The position numbers and the translations under genes were made by a program. A DNA stretch of 64,000 nt from Powellomyces hirtus. Lineage: Eukaryota > Chytridiomycota > Chytridiomycetes > Spizellomycetales > Powellomycetaceae. Location of the stretch: the NCBI GenBank assembly GCA_025526995.1, contig JAHLKG010000015.1, forward strand, positions 248,001 to 312,000, read 5' to 3'. The first letter of the stretch is position 1; the number at the start of each line of letters is the position of its first letter. The notes under the pieces are model-generated. The model searched no databases. It saw only the letters and a list, made by a program, of their open reading frames with translations, and was not told the DNA's origin. Below are positions 24,293 to 36,769 of the stretch, one piece after another.

Positions 24293-24735
24293 GTGCTGAA
24301 TCCAGGTCCATGCCATATCCATCATCCCCCTCCATCCAGACTCAGAGAGAGAGTGGTTGAAAGAGAGAGGGAGACTAAGAGTGGTTTGGTTTGGTTGGTT
24401 CAACTTGGTTGTTGTGAGAGACAGACTGACAGATGGGGGAGTCAAGTCATGATAGGACTGAATAATAATAGTATGATATGATTTATAGTATCATAGGTGA
24501 ACTGCGCTTATTGACAGCCGCAAACACCTCCTCCCTCTCTCGTCTCTCACACGACATCCTTTGCGTCTCACTGCTGCCCTGATTATTATTACTCACCTTC
24601 TCAGACTCACACCCCTTTCACTAACCGCCACCAAACAAAACAACTGTCCCTTAACCTAATACAATAAATCCAAACCGTCTGCTGCCTCTCCCCCCCCCCC
24701 CCCCCCCTCTCCCCAACATATCTCTCCTACACACA

Positions 24736-27252
24736 ATGTACAATGCCACCCGCCGTCCAAAGAGCGCCTGCTGGGACACTCCGCCCACTTCCCTCTCCCT
24801 GCCCCGCAACACGGGCCCCCTGCACCGCGGATACACCACCAGCAGCAGCATGGCTCACTTGGACTCCACCTCCCACGCCGCCGCCGCCGCCGCTACGATC
24901 ACTCCCCTCTCAACACCAGAACAAAAACAACAGTGGCGACTGAGCAGCAAGAGTGACGACCAACCTGACCTCGACCCCAAAGTCTCCATTCCAACAAGAC
25001 TCGATTCCAAAGGTAACGAGCGAGACCACATGTGAAACGGCCGACTCGGCACTGAATACCGGCTAGGCTAGGCTAGGCGCAAACGCGAGGCCGTGCCCTA
25101 GCAGAGGACCAGAGCTGGAATCCTCTGGCCCCCTGCCATTCCCCTGCCATTCCCAGTCTCCTCACTCACGTCGGTCTCGCTCTCTCCATCCCTGTCCAGA
25201 TCCACTGAACGCGAAACGGTACTCGGAGCTGACACCGTCCGAACTTGAAGCACTCTCGCTGGCTGCCCTCAAACGTCTCAATGCCGTGTTCAAGCACTAC
25301 AAGATTCGGACCCTGCCCCACAATGTCCTCAAGACCATTGCTGCTGACACTGCTGGGCATGGCAGGACAAAGCGCTTCTTGTGGTGGAAGCCATGGGCTG
25401 GCGGCGGCAAGCCCAACTCCAAGAAGGAGGATGCCGCCAGGGACCCCGAGACAGGTATGTAGAAGGCCCACTGCCATACCCTCTCGTCAGTCTTCTTGGG
25501 TGTGTCTCATCTCTCTTGTTTGCAGTTGCGTCAGTGTTGGCACTCCATCTCGTGAGATCAATCCAAGTGGCTTCCGTGCCACGCGACTCGCAGCCAGATG
25601 TCACAAACAACCGGCGGATTCCGGTCGTCATCAGCGAGTGCGTAAAATATATAAAGGACCACGGCCTGGACACGACGGGCTTGTTTCGCGTCAACGGCTC
25701 AGAACGGAGAATGAACCAGCTGGCCGTTCTCTTTGACACACCACCCACCTATGGCCTCGGCGTATCGTTCGAGGGAAACAATGTGTACGACGTGGCCGGA
25801 TTCGTCAAACGTTACCTGCGCATCATTCCGGAACCCGTGCTGACCACCGAACTGTATCCCTCCTTTCTGCGCTGCCTCGACGTGCCTGCAGAAGGCGGCA
25901 CGCGTATCCGCGCGTTCCGACTGTTGCTCATGCTTCTTCCCCCCGCTCACCTGGTTCTCCTCGAGACCATCCTAGAGCTCATGGTGGACATTGTTGCCCA
26001 CTCGGAGGCCAACCAGATGACGGCGCACAGCCTCGCCCGCATCATCAGCCCCAACATCCTGCGTCCAAGAGAATCCACCGCCAAGAAGCAAGGACTCGAA
26101 GAGTACGAGCGCGGATCCTACGTCATGGAATACCTCATTGACAATTGGCAGCACTTTGGCATCACCGACTGGTCCGTCATGCCCTTTCAAATGCTCGACC
26201 TGGGCTTTGCCAACGTGCGGGACCCTATCACCAGCCAATGCGGTCCTTCTGTGCTGGTCACTGTCGAACAGCCGCTTTCTGTCAACGACGACATGGACCG
26301 CCATTCAGGGACTGTCGTTGTGCAAGCCACCATCGACGATAGGGCCTTGCACCCAGAACCTCTATGCATTGTGGAAGAGCCACCAGCAATGCAGCAGCAG
26401 GTTCTGTTGGAGGGACGACCGATGACCGACTCGCCCCAGCCACCTTCTGTGTCACTGGCCACCAGTAGCGACAGCGGGCTGAGCGGCAAAGAAAGCCGCG
26501 ACTCGATGCTTTCGGGCTCGGGCTCGGGCTCTTTCTCATCCATGCAACGCCAGTGTGCCGCAGACGGACAACGCCTCCGTCGCGTCAGAACAGCACCCAC
26601 CAAGCGAAGCAGAGGTGGACCACGCCGCGAGACCTCGCGAGATCACCCTGGATCGTCCACAGCACGGCTGCCTCTGGGCAACAGCAGCAGCGGCGCCCTC
26701 GCGGTCGAACTTCCCCACACTGCGTCCTCTCAGTCCTTGCAGAGTCTGGACCATTACACGCACCATCAGCTGCTTCGGAGGCAGGCCTCGCAGCTGCGTC
26801 AACAGCAGCAACACCAGCAGCAGCAGCAATCGTCATTGATGACCGGCGTGCTGCAAGAGCAACCACAACCGCCACAGTTACCATCACGCCCACCACCGCA
26901 ACCCCACCAATCACCACCACCATCACCATCACCATCACCACCACCAACACCAACATTACCGCCACCAACATCACCATCATCACCACCATCATCATCCCAA
27001 CCCATCGCATCCAAGCTCACCCGCAAATCACGCATTCAACCCCCGCCCCTCCCTTACGCCATAACGCGACAGAGCAGTAAACAGTCGACCACCACATCAT
27101 CACCGCCATCGCAGTCCCCATCATCACCGCTGGTACCCCTGTCACGACCCATGCCACTGGGTGGGGATACGGACCCGAACTACACGCCCCGCGATCTCGC
27201 TCAGCTGGATCTTGCGGCGAGGGAAGTCAAGGCGAGACATTATCCTCTCTGA
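24736..27252 (+). CDS. RhoGAP-domain protein
   Basis: Three exons (24736-25012, 25200-25454, 25526-27252) encode 752 aa. An N-terminal region with helices (LTPSELEALSLAALKRLNAV) leads into a RhoGAP domain at about residues 180-370: RIPVVISECVKYIKDHGL, TTGLFRVNGSERRM with the catalytic arginine finger, VYDVAGFVKRYLRIIPEPVL and MTAHSLARIISPNILRP. Such domains accelerate GTP hydrolysis by Rho/Rac/Cdc42 GTPases, controlling actin and polarity. The C-terminal half is low-complexity: Ser-rich, a poly-Gln stretch near residue 610 and long Pro/Ser/Thr tracts. The first intron carries a short GGCTA repeat (about 25062-25077). No other known domain is visible. Confidence 0.9.
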
Positions 27253-27815
27253 GCCAGTCGATACCTCTGCACAATTTCAGCAAGCCCGCCACGCAATCGC
27301 TATCGCCCACGCAATCGCCATCGCCCACGCAATCGCCCACGCCGACCTTCCACCCCCCCACCTCCCTTTTGGTTGCATTGACTATAATCAACGGTTTTCC
27401 CACCGTCCTCCCTCGCCCCTGTTTTAGATTTTTGATTGATACCCTCCCCGACCCTGCACGTGATCGTGGACCCCCCCCCCCCCCCCCCCCCCCCCCACCT
27501 GTACAATACCACATTTCCACCAACGGGGTTCTTTATTGTCCTCCTGCTACTGCTTGGCTGTTGTTGCTGATTCTGATTTTTTGTTGCTTTTTGTGGGAAT
27601 TCGATCTGTTAGATTGATGGATCAATCATGGGATATTAGCGTTGCGTTGACTTTTGACCTAGATGTGGGATGACGATGGATCCTACATCCAGCCCTTTCA
27701 TGGCAGGAGTAGCTCTTATGTCCGAGAATTCGCGTGTCCGAATGCGGGAGCATCGTCATTTTCGTTATCCCTCTCTCGAACTCCCACCACCCAGCCATCC
27801 CGCATCCACACGACA
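27253..27815. other. Intergenic region with poly-C tract
   Basis: Spacer between two plus-strand genes. It begins with an imperfect repeat of CGCAATCGC(C)AT-type units (about 27291-27340) and contains a run of 26 C at 27471-27496. No coding or RNA signal. Confidence 0.5.
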
Positions 27816-29228
27816 ATGTCCACCAAACCCCGCAGCATGCCCGTCGGGCACCGCAACATCCTCCGCCCCAACGACTCGCTCTCCCTCTGGAACGCCACGC
27901 TCTCCCCGGGCTGGCAACCGCACGAGGCGGCCACGCTGCGGCTGGCGCTCATGCGGTTCGGGATCGGCAATTGGAAAGACATTATGGAATCGGGGGCGCT
28001 GCCGGGCAAAACCAACGCGCAGCTCAATCTGCAGACGCAGCGGATGCTTGGCCAGCAGAGTACCGCCGAGTTCCAGGGCCTGCATGTCGATGTCAATGTG
28101 ATTGGACGCAAGAATGCCCGCATTGCCGGCGTGCGCCGCAAGAATGGGTTTATTGTGAATGACGGCGGTAGGTAGTGGGGATGGGATGTGCGCGTGGGTG
28201 AGCCTGTTTTGTGGCAGCCCGCGTGGGCCTGGCTGATGTGCGCCTTCTTCCTTTTTTTTTTTTTTGCCATGCGTTTTAGGAAAATTGACGCGCGAGGAGA
28301 AACTGAGACGGATCAAAGCTAACCGTGAACTGTAAGTGCGTGCCAAACAAAGACGATCCCTACTGCGTATATATGTATGGTTTTCAAAACTACTGAAAAA
28401 TGTGTATTTTTTTTTTATTTTTTTTTGTGGTTTGTTTCATATATATCTCCAGCTACGAGCTCCCGAAATCGGAATACACGGCGATTGAACTGCCGGTCCA
28501 TGATGCGGTGGATGTGAGTTTTGAGGCTGTTTTTTTTTTGCGGGGGGAGAGGGACATGTGGGTGTCGGTTTTGGCTTTGTGGTGCCTTGTTTGCTTACTT
28601 TTCATTGTTGGAAATGGTCGGGGCCGTCTAGCCTCATGCTTGTAAGTTGAGGTTTTGGTTTTCATCGCATACACTCCACCCCCGTGGCGTTGTCTGTCAC
28701 CCCCGCGCGCGCGCACATTCCCCCCGCACGCATGTTTTTGCTGATCTTTTGTTTTTTTCTCTCTCGCTCTCGCTCGCTCGTTTTTCTCCAGTGATTGCCC
28801 AGAAAGAGGCGCTCCTGAATGACCTTGTTGCCGAGTTGCGCGACGTGCGGGCTGCGATTCGTGGGTTACGACAGCACAAAGGACAGCAGCGACAAGGACT
28901 AGGAGGACAAGATCGAGATTCAGGGCAAGAGGAACACGACCCCGCGTCGCCGTTACCGTTGCCTGTTCCGTCTTCCCTCGCCATCACTACCACGACCAAC
29001 AACAACAACAACAAGGACAGTGGTACTACCAGAGGGACAAGACCCGCTGACGGTCACGGCCACCATAACGGTTACAGTAACGATAGCAGACGCACCGATG
29101 AAGAGGGGGGTGGTGGGTGTGCGGGACAGGACGCGGATGCGGATCGGGAGAATGCGGGGCCGTGTCAACCTCCTCCTCCTCGTCGCCTTGCCCGTTCCTC
29201 TACCCACCTCTGCGACGACGACGTGTAA
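27816..29228 (+). CDS. SANT/Myb-like domain protein
   Basis: Exons 27816-28167, 28280-28331, 28453-28513 and 28803-29228, 296 aa. Residues 20-70 look like a single SANT/Myb-like helical domain: SPGWQPHEAATLRLALMRFG then GNWKDIMESGALPGKT, with spaced Trp residues, followed by AQLNLQTQRMLGQQSTAEF. After a basic segment (LTREEKLRRIKANRELYELP) comes a helix (KEALLNDLVAELRDVRAAIR). The last 100 residues are low-complexity Gln/Asn/Thr-rich with acidic patches, so the true end is less sure. A nuclear DNA- or chromatin-binding role is inferred from the SANT-like fold. The acceptor of exon 4 is placed at 28802 because the nearer AG would give a stop codon. Confidence 0.65.
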
Positions 29229-30143
29229 ACGGGGTTAGAATGTGATGTGTTGTGCTATTTTTCCACCCTGCCTTCCCCGCCACACACACATACAGAGTGC
29301 CCGTGCCGTGCGTAACCTAACATGCGGGATGGGAGTTTGGGGAGCGGTATGTGCTTTGAAAACGGAACACACGCGCACACACACACACACACGTGAGCGA
29401 CGAACATGCCCCCGCAGCGGAAAAAGGAGAGGATTGCGAGAGAGAGAGGGGGGACAGATTGGGCGAGAGACGACATTTGTTTTTATATGTTTTTTGGAGT
29501 GTGTGTGCGTTTGCTGGACCGTGGTGGTCGCCTACCCTGGCCCCCCCCCCCCCCCCCCCCCCCACATCGCAGCGCCGCGCCATCTTCCACACCGCCAAAA
29601 CGTGAGATGTTGGAATCTTCACACACATACAGTACAATACACACCGCGGCGACGTCCCAGCTAAGCTACCCCGTGCCCCCCCCCCCCCCGGCGCTTTCAT
29701 TGGTATAGTTCACACACCGTCTTGCCCCGCTCACTTACCCGGCGGTGATGGATATGCAGGTCCCACCCCCCCTCCGAGTGCTTTAAATGAATAAACAATC
29801 GAGTCCTCCTCACAACAACTACACGGGGGTTAAGGGGCGGGCGCCTCAACTCCTCCCCCCCACCCCCCCCCCCCCCCCCCCCCCGCGCATTCCACCCTAA
29901 CCCCTCACACATACCGTGTGAGAATGTGAGAATCCTTGTGTGCGGGTGGTTTTTCGTGCTTTCCAGCCCCCCGTGCCGCTCTCAGGGGGTCTGCGCAAGA
30001 ATCATGTGAAAAGAAATACGGGGTTTTTTATTTATTTTTTGCGGGGGATGGCGGGCTTTTGTAGGTGTGGGGTGAGGATTGGTGTACATGAATGTACTAC
30101 TTTTTTTTGTTTTTTTTTTTTGTTTTTGGCTCTCTTTCTTTTT
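29229..30143. other. Intergenic region with several poly-C tracts
   Basis: Spacer between convergent genes, with CA repeats (about 29372-29393), C runs at 29541-29563, 29676-29689 and 29863-29884, and T runs near 30100-30121. No protein-like frame. Confidence 0.5.
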
Positions 30144-31030
30144 CTAATTGCAGTTGTCGAATGGGGTGACGCCGCGCTTGACGAGCTGAGGGAGACGAGA
30201 AAATAAAAACGAATGACAGGCGCAGGATTGATGAGTGTTTTTGATTGGGGGCAATTGATGTTGGGGTGGTGTGTGAGATATATATATATATATATATTTT
30301 TTTTTTTACTCACCTCTTCTGGGAACGGAATGTTGCGCTCCCACTTGGAACCTCCGGGTGCAGTCGGGCCTGGGGGGGGGTGAGATGGAGAGGGTTAGTG
30401 AGGATGCGGGGGGGGGGGGGGGGGGGGAGGTGTTGCGGTGGTTGGGCCGGGCACTGTTGGCGCTTCCCCGAGTGGGAGTGGGAGTGCAAGGGACTTTGTT
30501 GCCCCCTCCTCATCCACTGGGCCCGATCCAGTAGTGATTCCGATTGTCGGGCGCATTTGACAGAGTTGACTGCAATGGGGTCTACCCCACCACATCCCGT
30601 CACGGCATTTTCCCCCAACCGTCAAATTCCCGATCGTACGACCACCCCTCTCCACAAACAAAACCCTGATCAACCTACTGTAATAAGGCTGTTGATGATA
30701 ATTCATTGCCAGTTCCATCTCTGTGCGAGCCAGGACCATCTGAATCTCCTTTGGGTTATTCATTCCCTTGTTCTGGTCAAACAGTCGGCGGATCAACATG
30801 GATTTCTCGCGGCACTCGCTGCGCTGCCAGTACCAGTCCTGCGCCAACCGCAGCGACCGCCGGTACAGCCGGGTCACGTAGATGCGGTGGGCTTGGGTGC
30901 CGAGCTGTCCGCAAAAAAAAGAGAGAGAACCGAAAAGGGCGGTGAGCACACGGTGGACGGGATAGTGCGCCGGTTGGTTTGGGCTAGCTGTATATACCTG
31001 CACGGGGTTTGTGAGGACGTTGGTGGCCAT
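30144..31030 (-). CDS. NDUFB9: NADH:ubiquinone oxidoreductase (complex I) LYR subunit B9
   Basis: Four exons (31030-30998, 30904-30679, 30369-30314, 30185-30144) encode 118 aa. The sequence fits NDUFB9/B22, a LYR-motif accessory subunit of the complex I membrane arm in mitochondria. Matching features are RIYVTRLYRRSLRLAQDW (the LYR tripeptide), a Gln-rich turn (NYHQQPY) and APGGSKWERNIPFP, which corresponds to the human PGGTSYERY region. The protein is shorter than the human one (179 aa), lacking most of the C-terminal extension. The last exon is only 14 codons and ends in TPFDNCN; its opposite strand is open and could be mistaken for an exon of the neighbouring gene. The second intron holds a 20-G run (30408-30427). 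Confidence 0.88.
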
Positions 31031-31387
31031 TGCGGTGTCAAGTCGAGGGGTATAGAATGTGGATTTCTGTGAACGCAGTTCTTGTCGGGTTGGTCTCTTT
31101 GACGAGTCCCCCCAGTTTGTGTGTCACGTGAGATTAGGCGGATGCATTGCCCGTTTCCCTTTCTCAGACCTTTTTTTTTTTTTTTTCTACCACACTTGCT
31201 ATACACATCTATATTAACTGCACTCTCCTCTGCGTTGCATTAAACGAGAACTGTCGTCGGGTTTTGGCCATCCAGCTCCAACCTGTGCTTTGTTTGTGGA
31301 GACTCTGCTCATTTTGCACCACGGCGCGCGTCTTGATTATTCGACGAAATACACACGCAAAACATAACGACACCGTTGACGACCTCT
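31031..31387. promoter_or_regulatory. Divergent intergenic promoter region
   Basis: A 357-base spacer between NDUFB9 (minus) and the TAPT1-family gene (plus). It has a run of T at about 31171-31186. No clear TATA box or other element was recognised. Confidence 0.4.
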
Positions 31388-34300
31388 ATGCCCTCACGGC
31401 CGAAACATAGGGCCCCGGGGGGCCATAGCTCCAACTCTGACCCGCCGACGCCCGAGGAGCTGAGCACGGAGAAGGTGAGTGGTGGGACTGCCCTCTGTTG
31501 ATTGATCAAAGTGCTGACTGTATGTGTTGGGATCGACAGTCTGGCGAACGCGCAAAGGCGGATAGTGGTGAGAACCAACCTCAAGGTACAGTTCTGCATT
31601 CATTAAAGGTAAAAGGAGGTGGTGGGGAAAATGCGGAGGGGTATGGGTCGAGCGGGGTAGCAAAGGGCCATGCTACAAAGCGATTGATGAGACCCAGCGC
31701 GCATGCTTTTGTTCGCACTCCCACATTTGCCGATCGCCAACATTTATCCTCCTTGTTACGCAACAGTAGGACTTAAACCTCGCACTGGCCCCACCACTCC
31801 CGCCAACCGACGCCGCCACACGGGCGTCGTGCTAACAACCCTGCTACGCAAGACTCAGGAAGACGCCGCGGCATCCAGCAACAACTCTTCAACCATCCCA
31901 AGTCCCGTCAGCCCACCAGCCGTCCGGAAACGACGCAAAACGGGGGGGTCGCCCCGCACGGAAGGCGAGGCAGAAGATAGGGATGGTGAGTACAGCAGGG
32001 TTGCATCAAATGCCTGATTCCGATTTCCGTCTGTTGAAAAGAGTTGTGAATCTGATGGAATGTGTTGGTTTTTGCGCAAGACCAGGACTCGTCCCCGTTG
32101 GTGCGTCGAACTATCCGGTCCCTCTCCATTACCGATTTTCGCCGGGAATCGCTCGAGACCGCGTTTGCGGCTCGTGCGGTCGTTAATGGTGACTCGGCGG
32201 ACTCGAGTTTTACCTCGCTGGCATCTTCGACGGTATCGGATATGAAATCGACATGTGATATCGAGGCACTCCCGTTCGTTCATGTGGGACTCATCGCGGA
32301 ATGGAACGGCAATACCAACAGCAACAACAAATCTCCAAGTGATGAACAAACAGCTGAATCAAATCATAGTAAACAGGAGAGCCTTGACGGGACCCCGCTG
32401 GCGAGCCTCCGCGCCTCCCGCATCCTCGAACCCTCCGACGTCATCACCTGGAACGCCGTGCAGCACGACCCGGACGCCCAGTCGCAGTTTGATTCCCCGG
32501 CTGGCAGTATGCTGAGTCTTGCGGATATGGCAGCTGGTACAACCGATATGCGCGTCGCCCAGCAACAACAGCTGCAACAATTGCCATTACCACAACAGCA
32601 ACAGCAACAGCGGCCCGTCGGACCGCTTGACCGAAGACAAACGGTACCCTCGGTCAACGCGTCGGCGACACCCCCACCACCCCGCTCGTCTACCCCCGCC
32701 CCAGTCACAACTTTGGCGCCGACAACAGGGGCCGACCCGGTTGGCAGTGTGTGGGACTATTTCCGCGGCGAGTTGTTTGGGTCCGATTTCGACGAGAGCC
32801 CCGACGTGAAAAAAGAGCGGATTCAAAATTTCTTATCCGTGCCATTCGAACTCGAAAAACTCATGTTTTTCGGCTGCATGATCTGCTTCGACTCGTTCCT
32901 CCATATCTTCACCATCCTCCCCCTCCGCCTCCTCATCGCCGCCGCCACATTATTCAAAAGCATCTTTTCGGCCCGCACCCACCTCACGTCGTCCCAGAAA
33001 TGCGATTTAATGAAGGGCGCACTCATTGTCATTTGCTGTTACATGCTGCAACGTTACGATGCGTCCCGGATCTACCATTCGGTTAGAGGACAGGCGCTTA
33101 TCAAGTTGTATGTCATCTTCAATTCTCTGGAAATCTGCGACAAGCTGTGCAGCGCTTTCGGACATGATATACTCGACTCGCTCTTCTCGAAAGCGACCGT
33201 GTCATATACCCTCCAGACCCCACAACATGCCCACCGCACCCTTGGTCGCGTCAAACACTTTCTCGTCGCCCTCTGTTACGTCTTCACCCACTCGATTGTC
33301 CTATTCTACCAGGTCATGACCCTCAATGTCGCTGTCAATTCGTACAACAATGCCCTGTTGACCCTCCTCATGAGCAACCAGTTTGTGGAAATCAAGGGCA
33401 GTGTGTTTAAACGCTTTGAAAAGGAGAATCTGTTTCAACTGAGTTGTGCGGATATTGTGGAACGGTTCCAGTTGATGGTCTTTCTATGCATTATTACATT
33501 GAGGAACTTGATTGAGTTGACGGGGGGATTGAGCAACTTGGATGCGGCGATTGCGTATTTTTATGCCCTGTCGGCATCCGTGTTTGCGCCGTCGAGTTTT
33601 ATTACGTCCTTCTTCTCTCCAACGACAACATCGACAACACCACCGGCTGCGACTGATCCATCCACGTGGTTCTCATTTGTGGTGTTCTCGAACCTCCCCA
33701 CCACATCTACCCTCCGCGCCGCCGTCCACGCCCTCCTCGCCACCCCGACCTACAAGCTAATCGAGACCCTCGCCACCCCCGTCATCGTCGTGTTCGGCAC
33801 CGAGGTGCTCGTCGATTGGCTCAAACATGCGTTCATCTCAAAGTTTAATCAGATCAAACCTGCGATGTATGGCCGGTTTACGGATTCGTTGTGTAGAGAT
33901 TTGGTCGCGGGACGAGTGAGTCATGTACAGAATGCGACGGCACAAACGCAGCAGCAGCAGAAACGGCATGTACCACCCTTTATTGACCAGTCCCCCGCCG
34001 TCGCCCGCCGTATCGGGTTCGTTAGCATCCCGCTCTCGTGCCTTGTGGTGCGCGTCACGGTCCAGACGATGCAGATGCTGGTGTATTTGCGGACCCCGAC
34101 CCAGCAGGATACCAACACTACAGCAACAGCGACCCAGCCAGGAGCATCGCCGCTGTATGAGCAGCTTGCGAAAGTACTCAATGCGTGTGTGGATGCGTGG
34201 GGGACAACGAGAATTGGGTTTGCGGAGGCGGAGCGAGAGGAGATGGTGGCCGCCGTGAAACGGGTGGCGAGCGTGGTGTGGACTGACTGGCCCGCGGCGG

Positions 34301-34877
34301 GGATGAGAGATGCGGCGGTCGAGGTTGTGGCGTGGATGACGGTTGTTGTGGCGGTGTATCTGGGGTAAGGCGGTGGACACCACACAACATGGTTTCGTCT
34401 GCATGGGGTACGCTTGCGCGTTTGGTGTCTGATACTGACTTTCTGTGACCTTTTTTTTTTTTTTTCTTCTTGTTTTCAAGTCTCCTTGCTCTGAAACTCG
34501 CAGTTGGCATGTCGATGCACCGCGCCGCCCGGCAACGCTGCAATGATCTCGATTCTGCAGCTGCTGAAGCACAAGTCCTTCAACAAGTACAACAACAACA
34601 GCAGCAACACGGCCCACCCAGCACCACACAACCCCAGCACCAACCATCTCTGCAAAACCACCCACCAGCCCGCAAACCGGACTCGGCAGTAGGAGCAGGC
34701 GCCCCTCCCTCCTCCTCCTCGGCGTCCCAGTCCCAGTGGGCGTCCCGACGACCATCCGCGAATTCGATGTTGGGGGAGACGCAACAGGAACGAGTGCTCC
34801 AGCAGCAGCAGCAGGTTAAGAATGATAAACTGGATACAGTGGATCGGTTCACGATGGTGAAGAGTCGGATTGTGTAG
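31388..34877 (+). CDS. TAPT1: TAPT1/Emp65 family multi-pass membrane protein
   Basis: Five exons (31388-31474, 31540-31585, 31767-31985, 32081-34364, 34481-34877), 1,010 aa, all phases consistent. The N-terminal 340 residues are low-complexity with a poly-Gln segment. The TAPT1 domain then begins (VWDYFRGELFGSDFD, KKERIQNFLSVPFELEKLMF, LTSSQKCDLMKGALIVICCY) and continues with VYVIFNSLEICDKL-type sequence, VFTHSIVLFYQVMTLNVAVN, LLMSNQFVEIKGSVFKRFEK and ADIVERFQLMVFLCIITLRN. About eight hydrophobic spans are visible. In yeast the homologue Emp65 acts in the ER membrane in protein quality control; in animals TAPT1 is linked to ciliary biology. The C-terminus is Gln-rich. I infer ER residence. 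Confidence 0.9.
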
Positions 34878-35365
34878 GAGAAAGGTCGCAAGAGCGTGCG
34901 AATGGCATGCCCCGCCACAAACCCCCGCGCGCCCACCGACAGAGCCACCGATCGTCTGTTGCTTTTCAAATCACTGGGGGCATGTGCTTCTAGACTTTTC
35001 TCCCACTTGCTTATATTGATGAATATATATATATATGTATATATGCATATTTACATGCATGTGCATTGCATTGTACTTGGGGCAATAGGACAGCAATATA
35101 ATTGGATGGAAATGTGGGTGTGCAATCAGGTTTGGGATATGCGAACGGTGGGATGTAGATACGGTACGTTGCAACAAGAGTGTGCGATAAGATTCAGAAA
35201 GCGCGCGCGCGGTCGGAGCTATCGGAGCGTGACCAAACAAGCCACGTTTGACAGGATGGGGCCCATGCAGGGCTTCCTCCCAGCCCGTCTCAACTTCACC
35301 GTCCACCTCAACACCCCCTCCCCCTCTTTTCGCACGTCTTCTCCCCTCATACACAACAACCCAAA
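34878..35365. other. Intergenic region
   Basis: Spacer of 488 bases between two plus-strand genes, with a TATATA-rich segment at about 35022-35050 that may be a 3'-end signal or promoter element. No coding signal. Confidence 0.4.
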
Positions 35366-36698
35366 ATGCTCCGCTCAGCCCCGCGCCCCAAACCCGACCC
35401 CTCGCCCATCATCACCATCAACCCCTTCACCCGAGCCGCACGCGTGCCGCCCGACCCGGCCAACGAAAGCGTCTACGCCCTCGTGTACGGCGACCCGCCC
35501 GCCCCGCCCGCGTACAAGTCTCGTCATGCGGCGAGAGTGAGAGAAGAAGCGAAAAAGAGTAGCGCGGGAGGCTTGGGTGGATGTGAGTAAGAAGCACAAA
35601 AAAAAATGAAGAGTGACGGTCATCTTTCCTTTTTTTGATGATTGATTTATTTCATTCATGTAGCTCTCCAACGCCTCGAAACATGCGACACGTCCACCGG
35701 CGGGGGTGGCGGGCTAAGAACCGTGCCTGCTACAACCACGGGACTGTATGCCACACCCCGGGATGCGGGCCGCACGGGGAGTGTCAAGAGGGTTCCGCCT
35801 GCGATGCCCCCAAACAGCAAAACTGTGGGCGGCGCAGGCAGTACGTAGCCCATCCCCCATCCCCCATCCGAGTCCCGATATAATTCAATGGCTTACATGG
35901 GTGTTGTTATTGGTATTTATTTTTCCCAGAGTCCAAACTCGTCCCCCGTCCCTCTCCCACCACGACAACCCGCACACCTCCCACCAAAACCACCAGAACA
36001 GCGCCACCGCCGCGAACGACCACAATGGGGAGGAAGGCGGGTTTGGCCCCTTCTTCTTCTACGACGTCCTTGTCACGTAAGGGAGGCCAACACCCACCAG
36101 TCGTACCGCCCCACAACATCAAACCCACCCGCGCTTCTTCCAATGCCCCTAAACTGCGCGTGTCGTCACGGTCGCAGCCCGACCATGTAGCGGTGGCTGT
36201 TGAAGCCGACCATGACGAGGAGAGACAGAGACAACAAAACAAGGACAAACTAGAATTAGACGATGCACAACACCAACTACGCCGATACGAACATGAATAC
36301 GAGCAGCGACACCAATCGCGATCCCCATCACCACCACCTTCGCCACAGGCGGGTGAATCAGGCATCACGGCCTCCGGTCCGAGCGTCCCCCGTTTGCTGA
36401 CGACAGCTGAACGCGTCGAGATTTTGGCGAGTCTGAAAATTCATTGGGAGAAACTCTCGGCGGCGTACCGTCGGTTGCCCATCGCAAGTGATTCGCCGTC
36501 TAAGCTGCGGAGGTATGAGATGAGATATATGGCAAGAACCATTTTTCCTTTGTTTTGGTTTTGGATCTGCGCCCAGAGGTCTAGTAGCTAAACGTTCTCT
36601 AATGTTTTGCTAGAAAAAACGAACTCGAATACGAACTACAAATAATCGAAGACGACATGAAGAAATTCAGCGGCACCAACGTTCTCGTCATGGACTAG
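35366..36698 (+). CDS. ENKUR: Enkurin
   Basis: Four exons (35366-35582, 35664-35840, 35930-36512, 36614-36698) encode 353 aa. The N-terminus has the enkurin motif NESVYALVYGDPPAPPAYKS, like the animal protein's ECIYNLI..PP.Y region. The C-terminal 65 residues form the enkurin domain: ERVEILASLKIHWEKLSAAY, LRRKNELEYELQIIEDDMKK, ending NVLVMD. Between them lies a Thr/Pro/Arg-rich low-complexity stretch and a Glu/Gln-rich helix. Enkurin is a microtubule inner protein of motile cilia and flagella, so its presence points to a flagellated cell stage. It lies tail-to-tail with TRIP4, with only 71 bases between the stop codons. Confidence 0.88.
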
Positions 36699-36769
36699 CA
36701 GCACACAAACCTCCCGGCAACCACGAATCATAATTTACTTGGAAACAATGCAGAATACATGCTTTTTCT

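Larger units (their letters stand above)
23307..24735. other. Divergent intergenic region with microsatellites
   Basis: About 1.4 kb between the histidine kinase (minus) and RhoGAP (plus) genes. Purine-rich DNA covers 23340-23720, two tetranucleotide microsatellites follow (listed separately), then an 18-C run at 24690-24707 just before the RhoGAP start. No coding signal; both promoters must lie here. Confidence 0.5.

Noticed and set aside
30146..30205. Plus-strand exon-like segment after a TTGCAG acceptor, ending in a stop, as last exon of the SANT/Myb-like gene
   Set aside because: It is antisense to the last coding exon of NDUFB9, which fits the family C-terminus and splice phases.
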